Shown: piece by piece, positions 44,806 to 53,787 of the stretch
How positions within the stretch are numbered: position 1 is the stretch's first letter
Layout: every line of letters starts with the position of its first letter
From: Listeria immobilis
GTDB lineage: Bacteria > Bacillota > Bacilli > Lactobacillales > Listeriaceae
Direction: 5' to 3'
DNA: 62,545 bases
Assembly: GCF_014322765.1 (NCBI RefSeq)
Contig: NZ_JAASTZ010000018.1
Span: 1-62,545, forward strand
Translations under genes and position numbers: made by a program
Notes under the pieces: model-generated
Told to the model about the DNA's origin: nothing
Seen by the model: only the letters and a program-made list of their open reading frames with translations
Databases searched by the model: none

Positions 44806-45141
44806 TTAATCAATCAGTTCTATTTCCGAATCAAAATATTGTTCAATAAAATAAACTTTTTTTGTCATTTCTTCTAAGGAAAGTTGTTCCCCTGGAGAAG
44901 TCGCTATCCATTTTTCCTCGACATCATCTTTTCTAGTGATAGTTGCAATGAGTTCCCCTGTAAAAGTTGTCAATGGCTCATCCACTTTACTAGAAATAAT
45001 ATAAACATCCTGCTCTTCGTCATCCCCGCCGATAATCCCGCTTACAAAACCGTAATTTATTGGGTATGTATTACCAAATTTATCTTTGTAACCAATTGGC
45101 CTATCAACCGTGATTTTTAACTTTAATTTTTTCATTTTCAT
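44806..45141 (-). CDS. Short inorganic-pyrophosphatase-like protein
   Basis: A 111-residue protein resembling the core of family I pyrophosphatases: DRPIGYKDKFGNTYPINYGF, and GDDEEQDVYII in place of the usual DGDPLDVLVL metal site. It is much shorter than the normal 170 residues, so activity is doubtful. ATG choices at codons 1 and 3 are equally plausible. It lies 7 bp after the MerR gene and 17 bp before the glycosidase. Confidence 0.65.
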   Translation of the reverse strand: MKMKKLKLKITVDRPIGYKDKFGNTYPINYGFVSGIIGGDDEEQDVYIISSKVDEPLTTFTGELIATITRKDDVEEKWIATSPGEQLSLEEMTKKVYFIEQYFDSEIELID

Positions 45142-45148
45142 CTGTATT

Positions 45149-45496
45149 TCACAACCTTTTTTTGTATGTGTCTATTTTATTCCCTACAAAAGAAATAGTC
45201 TCAGCAAGATTTGCTTGCTGTTCATAAAGAGCTTCCAAATGCGTGTCTAGCATCTTCATCCTATCTGACAATGAAGTATCTCCAAGCTTTTGCAATCTCG
45301 CAAACTCTTTCATATTTCTTAGTGTCATACCTGTTTGTTTCATTTTGAGCAATAACTGCACCCAACAAAAATCTTCCTCACTGTATATTCGGTAATTTTT
45401 TTCATTTCGTGCGGGCATTAATAATTTTTCTTCCTCATAATATCGAAGTGTATCAATGGATAGTCCCGTTTTATTCGAAAATTCTTTAATAAACAT
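45149..45496 (-). CDS. MerR-family regulator
   Basis: A 115-residue regulator: winged helix-turn-helix (FIKEFSNKTGLSIDTLRYYE, YRIYSEEDFCWVQLLLKMK) and a long coiled-coil dimer helix; it has no conserved effector-binding domain. ATG 45496 is preceded by AAGGAGG; the frame extends to 45529 but that would run through the operator. It is divergent from the monooxygenase-like gene. Confidence 0.88.
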   Translation of the reverse strand: MFIKEFSNKTGLSIDTLRYYEEEKLLMPARNEKNYRIYSEEDFCWVQLLLKMKQTGMTLRNMKEFARLQKLGDTSLSDRMKMLDTHLEALYEQQANLAETISFVGNKIDTYKKRL

Positions 45497-45516
45497 TGAA
45501 TTCCTCCTTGCTACCC

Positions 45517-45526
45517 GAGTGTACTC
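45517..45526. promoter_or_regulatory. Palindrome in the MerR/ABM divergent promoter
   Basis: GAGTGTACTC is a perfect 10-bp palindrome in the 68-bp gap between the two start codons, placed as MerR-family operators usually are. Confidence 0.45.
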
Positions 45527-45564
45527 CATACTTTAAGCTTAACATATTAAAAGGAGGAGAAGAA

Positions 45565-45864
45565 ATGAGAACTGATCATTATTTATATTGTACTGCGGTT
45601 ATTCAAACAACTGGAAAAGTGCCTTACGAGCAACTTGTGGAACACTTGGCAAAATTAAGAGAGCAAACTATAGCAGAAACTGGATGTATCATGTTTAAAG
45701 TCGTTCCATTAGAAAAAACAACAGGTCGGTTTGCTCTTTGGGAAATCTGGGAAGATCAAACTGCTTTTTATACACACCACGATCAAACTTACACAAAAGA
45801 ATTTTTCCAAGCTGAACTTGATACGATAGAATTTTTCGAAAGCTCCGAGAAAGTAGAATTGTGA
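45565..45864 (+). CDS. Antibiotic-biosynthesis-monooxygenase (ABM) domain protein
   Basis: A 99-residue dimeric alpha+beta barrel protein (EQTIAETGCIMFKVVPLEKT; FALWEIWEDQTAFYTHHD; FFQAELDTIEFFESSEKVEL). ATG 45565 is 6 nt after AGGAGG; a longer frame from 45496 lacks a ribosome site. Such proteins act as cofactor-free oxygenases or quinol-related enzymes. Probably regulated by the divergent MerR. Confidence 0.82.
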   Translation: MRTDHYLYCTAVIQTTGKVPYEQLVEHLAKLREQTIAETGCIMFKVVPLEKTTGRFALWEIWEDQTAFYTHHDQTYTKEFFQAELDTIEFFESSEKVEL

Positions 45865-45871
45865 TAGCCAA

Positions 45872-45907
45872 AAACAGCCTGTAAACATTTCTGTAGACAG
45901 GCTGTTT
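45872..45907. terminator. Convergent terminator between ABM and ABC genes
   Basis: Stem AAACAGCCTGT/ACAGGCTGTTT with a 14-nt loop; T-rich on both sides. Confidence 0.75.
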
Positions 45908-45916
45908 CTATTAAAT

Positions 45917-47563
45917 TTATTTTATAATCCTATTCAACTTCCCTTTCTCCAAATAAATCCGCTCTTCCGCTAAATCCAGCGTTGTTTCACGGTGGGAAAT
46001 TACCAAAACCGTTTTATCCTTAACCTCTGAGCGTAAAGTTGTAAGAATCGCCTGCTCATTCACATAATCCAAATTACTCGTTGGTTCATCGAGCAGTAAA
46101 AGCGGCGCATCATGAAGAAATAGTCGTGCTAGGCCAATTCGTTGGCATTCCCCATCAGATAAATTCCGTGCTTGACCGCCAACTTTCGTATCATATCCCT
46201 CTGGTAAAGTTTCAATCCACTCGTCTAAAGCGGCTTTTCTCGCGGCTTCTTTTACGTCTTCCAAAGTCGCATCCTTTTTCCCTAACCGAATATTATTACC
46301 AAGTGTATCTTCAAATAAAAATGTACTTTGCTCCATCACGCCTTCAAGTTGATGCAGCGATGATTCTTTAAGATTTGGAAGCTTTTTCCCATTTAAGCTA
46401 ACTTGCCCCTCTGGATCAAAATATCGCATCAGAATTTTCATCAACGTACTTTTTCCACTACCACTTTCTCCACCAATTCCTAACCATTTTCCATTTGGCA
46501 AATCAAGCGACACCTCACTCAAAATTGACTGGTTGCCGTCATAGCTAAAACTTACTTTATCAAGTTCTGCTTTTTCAAAATCCGTTAATTCTAGCTGACC
46601 GTCAAAAACAACCGTTGTTTTTTCTTCCGTTAAAGCATTCAACCGTTTCCCACTAGCAAAAGTAGTTAACAAAGCCGTTCCTAAACCATTTAACGCTAAC
46701 ACCGACCCAAAAGAACTTAAACTTAACACTGTCCCAATTAAAACAGTTTCCACTGATAATTGCCAGAAGCTTCCTAACCCTAAAACCAAAGCCGCAGTTC
46801 CAATCAAAACCCATTCACTCAAAATTTGTAGCTGAGTTCCCTGTTTTAATTTCTTTTGATACTGCCTATTCAACTTTTGCCCGCTCTCATTTAACATAGC
46901 TAAGCGCTGTTCTCCTAATTTAAATTGAAAAACATCTTGCAAACTAGCAACATTTTCCATCACAGCTTGATTTAATCCAATAAATTCCGTTTGATAATCC
47001 GCTCCAATCTGCTTGTTTCGGTTATAACTAATTACTGGTAAAACGATACCAACTAAAACTTGACCAATGAAAAGTATTAACGCCAAACCGACATCATAAG
47101 TCCCTAAATAGACCACTGTCACTATCGTCGTTCCAAGCGCAATGAAAACTGGTGAAATAGTATGTGCAAAAAACACTTCCAAAGCTTCCACATCGGTTGT
47201 AATTGCCGTAATTAAGTCACCACTTTTTTTACCAGATAAGCGTGCAGGCCCAAGTTTTCTAAGTGTCGCAAAAATTCGTTCCCGAATAATCGCTAATAAT
47301 CGAAAAGCAATATCGTGATTTAAATACTGTTCCGCGTACCTCGCCAGCCCACGAATTATTCCACAGCCCACCATTACGATAAGCCACTTTTGCGGACTCA
47401 GAGCTTGTCCTAAAACAACCGCCAAAATTCCATATGCTCCAATTAAAGAAATCGCAATTACCGATAAATTACTAATAATCCCTAGTAAAATCGCCAAAAA
47501 CATCCGCATCTTCAAAGGTTTCACAAAACTTAACAACCAACGAACAATCATCCATTCTGTCAA
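45917..47563 (-). CDS. ABC exporter half-transporter, CydC-like (second subunit)
   Basis: A 548-residue fusion of a six-span membrane domain (1-320) and an ATPase. Walker A: GIGGESGSGKSTL; signature LSDGECQRIGL (variant of LSGGQ); Walker B LLLLDEPTSN; H-loop VISHRET. It forms a heterodimer with the next gene upstream, 1 bp apart. The Fur box upstream of the pair points to iron-linked transport (siderophore or heme) rather than the cytochrome bd thiol exporter role of CydDC. Confidence 0.85.
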   Translation of the reverse strand: MTEWMIVRWLLSFVKPLKMRMFLAILLGIISNLSVIAISLIGAYGILAVVLGQALSPQKWLIVMVGCGIIRGLARYAEQYLNHDIAFRLLAIIRERIFATLRKLGPARLSGKKSGDLITAITTDVEALEVFFAHTISPVFIALGTTIVTVVYLGTYDVGLALILFIGQVLVGIVLPVISYNRNKQIGADYQTEFIGLNQAVMENVASLQDVFQFKLGEQRLAMLNESGQKLNRQYQKKLKQGTQLQILSEWVLIGTAALVLGLGSFWQLSVETVLIGTVLSLSSFGSVLALNGLGTALLTTFASGKRLNALTEEKTTVVFDGQLELTDFEKAELDKVSFSYDGNQSILSEVSLDLPNGKWLGIGGESGSGKSTLMKILMRYFDPEGQVSLNGKKLPNLKESSLHQLEGVMEQSTFLFEDTLGNNIRLGKKDATLEDVKEAARKAALDEWIETLPEGYDTKVGGQARNLSDGECQRIGLARLFLHDAPLLLLDEPTSNLDYVNEQAILTTLRSEVKDKTVLVISHRETTLDLAEERIYLEKGKLNRIIK

Positions 47564-47564
47564 A

Positions 47565-49280
47565 TTAAGCGCCCCCTTTCAGTAACTTTACTTCTTCTAA
47601 AAAGTAATTCTTAAAGTAAATAGATTCTCGTTGTAACTGTTCAGGAGCGCCTACTTCTACCAATTTCCCGGCTTCAAACACCAACACTTGGTCCGCATCT
47701 AAAACATTGTATAACCGGTGTGAAATAAAGAGTACCATTTTTTCCCGTGCCAAATCTTGCAGAACCTCCAAAATGATTTTTTCACTTTCTAAATCCACCC
47801 CAGAAGTAATTTCATCAAAAACATACAATTCCGCTTCTCGTAGCATCGCCCGCGCAAGTAAAAGTCGTTGCCGCTGACCACCAGATAAGTTACTCCCATT
47901 CTCTTGCAAAGTTTCTGCCAATTGCTCAGGCAAATTTCTAACAAAATCTGCTAAACAAACTTGCTCCAACACACGCCACAAATCCGCCTCGCTCGCTAGT
48001 TGGTTACCGATTAATAAATTAGCGCGAATACTATCAGCATAGAGATAGCCATGATTATCGACTAATACCCCTTGCTTTCGAATCGCCTCCTCATTTAAAT
48101 CCGTAAGTGGCACACCATTCCAAACAAGCTCCCCTTGATATCCAGACAATTGATGCAATAATACCCGAGCAAAAGTACTTTTCCCAGAGCCTGATTTCCC
48201 AACTAACGCAGAAAAAGTCCCTTGCTGAAAACTAGCTGATATCCCTTGGAGCGCAGCAGTTTTTTCCTTGTTATATGTATAAGACAAATCATGAACATTA
48301 ATTTTTTCTAAAGCTGTATCAAGCTCATCCTTCCCATAAACTTGCTCTGGTAATTCCAAATAACTAAACAATCTGCTACAAGCACTAATCCCATTCATCG
48401 CCACATGAAAAAGTGAGCCTAATTGGCGCATCGGAATAAAAAACTCCGCACTTAATAATAGAAACATCAACATTCCCGTTGTAGTAATAGTTCCACCTTT
48501 AAACCCAATTAAAGCTATGCCAATCCCAAGAGCTGCCCCGCTATACGAAATAATATCCATAATCGTAATCGAATTTAGCTGCATTGACAATAAACTCATC
48601 GTCGCTTTACGAAAACGTTCCGCATCTGTTGCAACCTCTCGTTGTTTATATTTATCTTGATCATACGCTTTTAAAATACTAAAACCGCTTAAGTTTTCAT
48701 GAAATTTACTCCCTAAGTTCGTATAATCAGACCAATAACCACTCAAAATCCTCTTCGCAATTTTCATCACAGCCATAATCACTACCGGAATCATCGGCAT
48801 ACAAATAAGAAGCACCACTGCCGACACCCAAGCAAAACCAACTAAACTCAAAAAAATCATCAATGAAGCAATCAAACAATAAAACAACTGCGGTAAAAAA
48901 CGCGCATAATAAATTTCGAGCTGTTCAATCCCATCCACCGCAAGCTGTGTTAAAGTGGACGCTTTTAATTGCCCCTCGTTATTCCCTAATCGAAATGCTT
49001 TTGCCATAACCGCCCGTCGCATTGACAAACGTAATTCCGCTGAAGCTTTGTATGTTTGCTTTTCCATTAATTTTGTAAGCACTGATTTGCCCATTAAAAC
49101 GAGCGCAACCGTGCCAACTAAATAATATATATCGATCCTTTGTCCATCTAAATAATTCGTTAATTGTTGAGCAAAAATGAACCACAAAGTAATCATTAGC
49201 CCTAAATGGATAGTACGGAAAAGAATTAGCAAAATTAATGGCTTTTTTTCAACCAATTGGAAGAGACGTTTATCAATCAT
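47565..49280 (-). CDS. ABC exporter half-transporter, CydD-like (first subunit)
   Basis: A 571-residue half-transporter: membrane domain (1-310) and ATPase with Walker A LVGKSGSGKSTF, signature NLSGGQRQRL and Walker B LYVFDEITSG. The Glu after Asp is present only here as Ile (DEI), while the partner has DEP. ATG 49280 follows GGGGGAA by 6 nt; a TTG at 49295 is inside that site. First gene of the Fur-controlled pair. Confidence 0.85.
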   Translation of the reverse strand: MIDKRLFQLVEKKPLILLILFRTIHLGLMITLWFIFAQQLTNYLDGQRIDIYYLVGTVALVLMGKSVLTKLMEKQTYKASAELRLSMRRAVMAKAFRLGNNEGQLKASTLTQLAVDGIEQLEIYYARFLPQLFYCLIASLMIFLSLVGFAWVSAVVLLICMPMIPVVIMAVMKIAKRILSGYWSDYTNLGSKFHENLSGFSILKAYDQDKYKQREVATDAERFRKATMSLLSMQLNSITIMDIISYSGAALGIGIALIGFKGGTITTTGMLMFLLLSAEFFIPMRQLGSLFHVAMNGISACSRLFSYLELPEQVYGKDELDTALEKINVHDLSYTYNKEKTAALQGISASFQQGTFSALVGKSGSGKSTFARVLLHQLSGYQGELVWNGVPLTDLNEEAIRKQGVLVDNHGYLYADSIRANLLIGNQLASEADLWRVLEQVCLADFVRNLPEQLAETLQENGSNLSGGQRQRLLLARAMLREAELYVFDEITSGVDLESEKIILEVLQDLAREKMVLFISHRLYNVLDADQVLVFEAGKLVEVGAPEQLQRESIYFKNYFLEEVKLLKGGA

Positions 49281-49405
49281 TATTGTTTCCCCCAATCATA
49301 TATGGATATTGCTTTTTCATATAACTTGTTTTTTTGGCTCTATTAGCCGTTTTCTTTATTGTTTTTCCCATGTTTTTGCATACCCCTTCTAATAAATCTT
49401 TGTTT

Positions 49406-49434
49406 ATTATATCACAAAAAACCGTATTTGATAA
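49406..49434 (-). promoter_or_regulatory. Promoter of the ABC pair
   Basis: Minus strand extended -10 TGA-TATAAT (box 49406-49411); the -35 position falls in the Fur box, so Fur-Fe would block polymerase. Confidence 0.65.
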
Positions 49435-49448
49435 TGATAATCATTATC
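49430..49448. promoter_or_regulatory. Fur box, exact 19-bp consensus
   Basis: GATAATGATAATCATTATC is identical to the classical Fur consensus. It is the core of a larger perfect palindrome (49417-49438 with 49440-49461, 22-bp arms), which would also fold into an RNA hairpin. Confidence 0.92.
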
Positions 49449-49462
49449 AAATACGGTTTTTA

Positions 49463-49491
49463 TTGAAAATACAATATTTAGTTGCTATACT
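49463..49491 (+). promoter_or_regulatory. Plus-strand promoter diverging from the ABC pair
   Basis: TTGAAA (49463-49468), 17-bp spacer, TATACT (49486-49491) preceded by TGC. It is a strong match, but no normal gene follows: after AAGGAG only a 12-codon frame (49525-49563) exists before the convergent MepB-like gene. Confidence 0.6.
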
Positions 49492-49559
49492 ATTTGGATA
49501 CTTCCAACCAAAATAATTTCTCTTATGAAGGAGTTAGTCCTATTCATTAAAAACAGTGG

Positions 49560-50009
49560 TTAACTCTCCTCCGTAGTATAATCTTTAAAAAATGCTAACT
49601 GCCAATCTTGTGTTTTCTGAGCAGTTTTATTTAAATCTCGACACCAAGTAGGATAAAATCTAGCTGCCATCTTCCCTTTAGCCCCCGCACTTCTCAAAAT
49701 ACCTTTCTCCACCAAGACATGCTTCGGAAAGACAAATACGCCTTGTAAGTGATTCTCCGTAACAACAATACATAAAAAATCTGCCGGATTCTTCTTATCA
49801 TAAGCAACATTAGTATTTTCGTTGTTTTTCTCCCAAAAAGCAACAAAGTATCCTGCTTTCTTGGCTGTTTTCTTTGCTAATCGCGTCCGAATTATTTGGT
49901 TTTTTGGGATAGTTTTTAATAACATACCTCGATATTCCTTATTTTGATTCTCATAATGAATTAACTCACTTGCACCAAACTCTTCATCTAAAAGCTCTTC
50001 ATAAGTCAT
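49560..50009 (-). CDS. MepB-like protein
   Basis: A 149-residue protein similar to the MepB family (named from the S. aureus mepRAB operon; function unknown): FGASELIHYENQNKEYRGM, PADFLCIVVTENHLQGVFVF, GKMAARFYPTW. ATG 50009 is preceded by GGAGGG; an upstream GTG at 50060 has no ribosome site. No MepA-like pump is nearby. It overlaps by a few bases the end of the short plus-strand frame that starts at 49525. Confidence 0.75.
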   Translation of the reverse strand: MTYEELLDEEFGASELIHYENQNKEYRGMLLKTIPKNQIIRTRLAKKTAKKAGYFVAFWEKNNENTNVAYDKKNPADFLCIVVTENHLQGVFVFPKHVLVEKGILRSAGAKGKMAARFYPTWCRDLNKTAQKTQDWQLAFFKDYTTEES

Positions 50010-50215
50010 ATTTCCCTCCATATTCGCTATATTTAAATCCGTTTTATCAACTGTCACCACTATTTTTACTCTGATACTTATTTAATCACTAGCAATATAC
50101 TGTAATCTTCCACATATAACACTAATGAAAATGACAATTAAAAATAATATTCAAGCAAGAATGGCTTCACGAACCTGCTTGTCACACACATCAACTTAAA
50201 AAATGCTAATAAGCT

Positions 50216-50746
50216 TTAAGCAAGTTCTTCACTCATAATTGAATAAGACTGACCATTTTCATCTATTGCAGTTATTTCTAGGAAGTCAAATCCATCAGCT
50301 TTGGTGTCTTCCCAAGAAATATATCGACCATCAATTAATAACACATTACCATCTTCATCAAAGTCGTAATTTTCTTTTTCACTTTCATAATCTATACCTA
50401 TCCCAACTAAAAAATTAATTTTAACAATGTTATTCAGAGGATACTGTATTAATTCCCGATTATCAATTGCCTTTTGGTCATAAACATCACAAAACATATT
50501 ATCATATCCATAAAAAGCGCCATCAAAAAGTACTATTTCTTTATTTGTATGTGTACTTTTAGCAACGATTTTAAGGGGAACCTTCATATCTTCTGCTGTA
50601 ATTAATTGATCATCCCCACTTTTCCAAATCGTTCCGCAATAAAAAATTTCAAAATATTCGTCTACATCCTTAGTTGTAATTTCCAAATGCAAATAATCAT
50701 CGATAGTTACTTTTCTAGCTACATCTTTTAAATAAGATGGAATCAT
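50216..50746 (-). CDS. Unrecognised acidic protein, immunity-like
   Basis: A 176-residue acidic protein with no family I can name. It is rich in Asp/Glu and aromatic residues (YDFDEDGNVLLIDGRYISWE), has no signal peptide or membrane segment, and its alternating strand pattern resembles toxin-immunity proteins. The ribosome site AAGGAGG is strong. It is flanked by other small acidic genes on the same strand, suggesting an orphan immunity array; no toxin gene is adjacent. Confidence 0.6.
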   Translation of the reverse strand: MIPSYLKDVARKVTIDDYLHLEITTKDVDEYFEIFYCGTIWKSGDDQLITAEDMKVPLKIVAKSTHTNKEIVLFDGAFYGYDNMFCDVYDQKAIDNRELIQYPLNNIVKINFLVGIGIDYESEKENYDFDEDGNVLLIDGRYISWEDTKADGFDFLEITAIDENGQSYSIMSEELA

Positions 50747-50998
50747 ATTTCCTTACCTCCTTGGGTATTTTTTTGTAGGATTATTGTTCTTTGTTAGTAG
50801 AGTTTTTGGTTTAACTTTTTCCATTAAATAAAAGTAATTGCTTTGTTTTTATTATTCCATATTACGCTAACAATTCATATACTGGTAATTCATAAAACCG
50901 CTCAAAAATATTTAAATTTTGTGAACATATCTAGTTTAATGAGAAACACCGATTTTTTATTATATATAACAACTCCATAATTAGATAATGTTTATAAT

Positions 50999-51286
50999 CT
51001 AATCCTCCAGGGTTGTGAAAAGTTCATGTACTGCATTACAAGCATTTTCAAGCTTTTCGTTATCTTCATCTGATAAAAAACGGCTACCACCTGCTAAAAA
51101 ATCAGTTAAGTAGAGGCAAATTATAAATGTCTCTTTTGGAATGCTATCTTGTGTTTTCCATTCTTCAACAAAAATTTCAAGGGTTCCAAAAATCTCATCA
51201 TACAGACTATCATCAAACACATTTTCATTTCTTAATTTAACCATAAAATTCATTACTTTATTATGAAAGCCTTGTAAGTCAGTCAT
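50999..51286 (-). CDS. Unrecognised small helical acidic protein, immunity-like
   Basis: A 95-residue all-helical acidic protein (NVFDDSLYDEIFGTLEIFVE; FLSDEDNEKLENACNAVHEL). ATG 51286 follows GGAGG by 8 nt; the frame opens at a TTG just before that site. Family unknown; size and charge fit a bacteriocin/T7SS immunity protein. The 252-bp gap to the next gene downstream holds no recognisable feature. Confidence 0.6.
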   Translation of the reverse strand: MTDLQGFHNKVMNFMVKLRNENVFDDSLYDEIFGTLEIFVEEWKTQDSIPKETFIICLYLTDFLAGGSRFLSDEDNEKLENACNAVHELFTTLED

Positions 51287-51366
51287 TTTAACTACCTCCA
51301 AATATAAATAATATCCGTTGAATTAACCGCTCAACCATACCACACAAAACAACTTTTAAAAGCAAG

Positions 51367-51783
51367 TTAAAGTTTTTCCGGATTTTGAAAATCAAATATA
51401 TATTGAATTGAATTATTATTTTCAGCAATCAGTTTATCTTTTGATATGGTGCATTTCATTATAGGATTAATGCGGTCATCAAATAAACACCATAACAATT
51501 GCTTCGTTTTAGTATCTTCTATATAAATAAAGCCATCACCGCCCCAACTTCCCTCCCCACAATAAAGGGTGTAATTATTAATAGTGGTCTTAAAGAAACT
51601 ATCAATTTCACTGAAGTCATCCCCTGTGAAATCAAATGAAAATGGAATGGGATTGGCTGTTTTCATCTGATTTTCTTCATACTTAATCTCATAATATAAT
51701 CCATCTTTTTTTACAATACCTTGCATGATAGGTAGGTGCCCCTTTGCCCATGATTGTTCTAATAACGCTATCATATTACTCAT
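51367..51783 (-). CDS. Unrecognised protein, immunity-like
   Basis: A 138-residue protein (ALLEQSWAKGHLPIMQGIVK; YCGEGSWGGDGFIYIEDTKT; LIAENNNSIQYIFDFQNPE). The compact strand-rich, acidic, Trp-containing pattern resembles immunity proteins of polymorphic toxin systems, but I cannot assign a family. ATG 51783 overlaps the stop region of a tiny upstream gene, so translation may be coupled; an earlier GTG at 51819 is less likely. Confidence 0.6.
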   Translation of the reverse strand: MSNMIALLEQSWAKGHLPIMQGIVKKDGLYYEIKYEENQMKTANPIPFSFDFTGDDFSEIDSFFKTTINNYTLYCGEGSWGGDGFIYIEDTKTKQLLWCLFDDRINPIMKCTISKDKLIAENNNSIQYIFDFQNPEKL

Positions 51784-51877
51784 AATAACACCCCAAAAAC
51801 CATTGAGTGTCTTCACCACAGATAAAATTCACAAATACCTTATCTTCAAACATATTATCTATTTCAAATTGATCCAT
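51776..51877 (-). CDS. 33-codon gene with strong ribosome site, upstream of the 138-residue protein
   Basis: ATG 51877 is preceded by GGAGG at 6 nt. The product, MDQFEIDNMFEDKVFVNFIC followed by GEDTQWFLGCYYE, looks like the start of a folded protein, not a random frame. It ends by overlapping the next start by 8 bp. It may be a truncated immunity gene or a leader peptide that couples translation. Confidence 0.45.
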   Translation of the reverse strand: MDQFEIDNMFEDKVFVNFICGEDTQWFLGCYYE

Positions 51878-52301
51878 AATCAGCCTCCAAATTGCTAAAC
51901 GTACAATGATAAAATATAAATTTAGTTCGCTTTTTTATTGTTTCTTGTAATAGATTCACGCATTTAGTGAAGAATCTACTAAGCAGCAGAAATCACGAAT
52001 AGGATGTTTTGATTGCGTTTCCTTTTAAACTTTTGTCATTTGAATAATTGTGTATCATCTTTTTTACTATATCATTTACAAGAAAAATTGTTAAACAAAA
52101 ATAGTATTTGGAAATAAATGAAACAGTTGAATTTTTTTACATTCCAACTTTCCAAAAGGCTTTAATATTATGACATAAGTAAAAGAAAAATCTGGCTACA
52201 TAACAAATAATTGAAAAGCATAGTTATTTTACTTGAAAATAATAAGACATTCGGGACAGAATTAAAAGTTACTATTTACTTATAACTAATATTTTGATAA
52301 T

Positions 52302-52321
52302 ATAAGAATGAACGTTCTAAT
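52302..52321. promoter_or_regulatory. TetR operator upstream of the regulator gene
   Basis: ATAAGAA-TGAACG-TTCTAAT: an imperfect inverted repeat that matches a second site at 53704-53723. The rest of the 467-bp gap 51878-52344 is AT-rich with no recognisable gene. Confidence 0.65.
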
Positions 52322-52344
52322 ATTTTAGAAAGGATGAATTATCA

Positions 52345-52920
52345 TTGGGAAGAGTGAAGCAGTTTGATGAACAAGTTGTTTTAAATAAAGCAATGCACAT
52401 TTTTTGGGAAAAAGGCTATGAGAAAACATCTATGCAGGATCTGGTTGATCATATGGGAATCCATCGTCGTAGTATTTATGACACTTTTGGAGATAAACAT
52501 GAGCTATTCTTAAAATCACTTGATTGTTATGAATTTCGACTTAATCAAATAATTAATCAACAAGTAAAACAAGATATGACCATAAAAGAAAAACTTGAAA
52601 CATTATTTTTGAGTGTATCTTCAGTAAATAATGAAAGCCCTAAAGGTTGTTTAATTGTAAATTCAGCAGCAGAATTATCTTTGTTAGATGAACCCATAAA
52701 AAAGAAAATACAAGAACTATTTGATAAAAGTGAAATGTATCTTTATCAGCTATTAGTGGAAGCTATGATAAAAGGAGAAATTTCAAAAAATAAAAATTTA
52801 CAAGAGCTAGCAAGTTATTTGCATAATGCTTGGGTTGGCATAAGAGTACTAGCGAAAACTACCAATGACCAAACAAAGTTACCCACCATTGTAAAAACAA
52901 CCTTGTCAATAATTAAATAG
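52345..52920 (+). CDS. TetR-family regulator
   Basis: A 191-residue regulator starting with TTG. The N-terminal helix-turn-helix is ALNKAMHIFWEKGYEKTSMQ-like (VVLNKAMHIFWEKGYEKTSM) and DLVDHMGIHRRSIYDTFGDK, close to the YezE/AcuR-type subgroup that controls oxidoreductases. The C-terminal ligand domain has NSAAELSLLDEPIKKKIQ. It likely represses itself and the two following genes through the twin operators. Confidence 0.88.
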   Translation: MGRVKQFDEQVVLNKAMHIFWEKGYEKTSMQDLVDHMGIHRRSIYDTFGDKHELFLKSLDCYEFRLNQIINQQVKQDMTIKEKLETLFLSVSSVNNESPKGCLIVNSAAELSLLDEPIKKKIQELFDKSEMYLYQLLVEAMIKGEISKNKNLQELASYLHNAWVGIRVLAKTTNDQTKLPTIVKTTLSIIK

Positions 52921-52935
52921 AAAGTAGGTAAAGAT

Positions 52936-53685
52936 ATGAGTAAAAAGTACACAGTTATTACTGGCGCAAGTTCAGGTATAGGCTATGAAACTGCATTAGC
53001 TTTTGCTGAAAAAGAAAAAAATCTAATCCTTATTGCAAGACGAAAAGAACAGTTAATTGCATTACAAAAAAAGATTCAAAAACAATATGCTAATTTGGAT
53101 ATCATCATAAAAACAAGTGATTTATCAGATAAAGAGCAAGTATATTCACTATATGATTCATTGCAACAGTATGAAGTTGAAACATGGATTAACAATGCTG
53201 GTGTTGGTAGTTCAGAAACATTAGTAAATAGTGATTTAAAACAATTGGAACAAATGATTGATGTAAATATATCAGCAACAACTATATTATCAACTCTATA
53301 CGCTAAAGATTATGCCCAAACACAAGGCACACAACTAATTAATGTTTCTTCCGCAATGGGCTATGTAATCGCTTTGGGAAATGTTGGATATTCTGCTTCC
53401 AAGTTTTTTATCAGTGTTCTAACGGAAGGACTTGCTGCCGAGCTGAAAAATGCACAACTACAAGCCAAAGTCTTAGCACCTGCCCTTACAGCTACTGCAT
53501 TTATTCAACAAGCCAATGATTCAAATGCTACTGATTTATCTGCTAATAATTATCCAATACGAACGCCCCAAGAAGTTGCTTCCTACTTAGTCGCACTTTA
53601 TGAAAGTAATTATACGGTAGGCATTGTAAATGAGAAAAATGAATTCACTTTAAGAGATGCTATTTTCCCAATATTTACGATGTAG
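52936..53685 (+). CDS. Short-chain dehydrogenase/reductase
   Basis: A 249-residue SDR: nucleotide motif TGASSGIGYETA, NNAG in TWINNAGVG, catalytic Ser in INVSSAMGYV and Tyr/Lys in YSASKFF. NADP preference is suggested by ARRKEQ. Co-transcribed with the TetR gene 15 bp upstream. Substrate unknown. Confidence 0.9.
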   Translation: MSKKYTVITGASSGIGYETALAFAEKEKNLILIARRKEQLIALQKKIQKQYANLDIIIKTSDLSDKEQVYSLYDSLQQYEVETWINNAGVGSSETLVNSDLKQLEQMIDVNISATTILSTLYAKDYAQTQGTQLINVSSAMGYVIALGNVGYSASKFFISVLTEGLAAELKNAQLQAKVLAPALTATAFIQQANDSNATDLSANNYPIRTPQEVASYLVALYESNYTVGIVNEKNEFTLRDAIFPIFTM

Positions 53686-53703
53686 TTTTTATTTTTTAGC
53701 AAT

Positions 53704-53723
53704 ATTAGAATGAATGTTCTAAT
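53704..53723. promoter_or_regulatory. Second TetR operator
   Basis: ATTAGAA-TGAATG-TTCTAAT, with perfect 7-bp arms, between the SDR and the oxidoreductase genes. It is nearly the same sequence as the site at 52302-52321. Confidence 0.7.
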
Positions 53724-53787
53724 AAATGTATGTAAATTATCTATTTTTACAAACAGTCCAATAAAATGAAAGAATGGTGAGTCAAAA

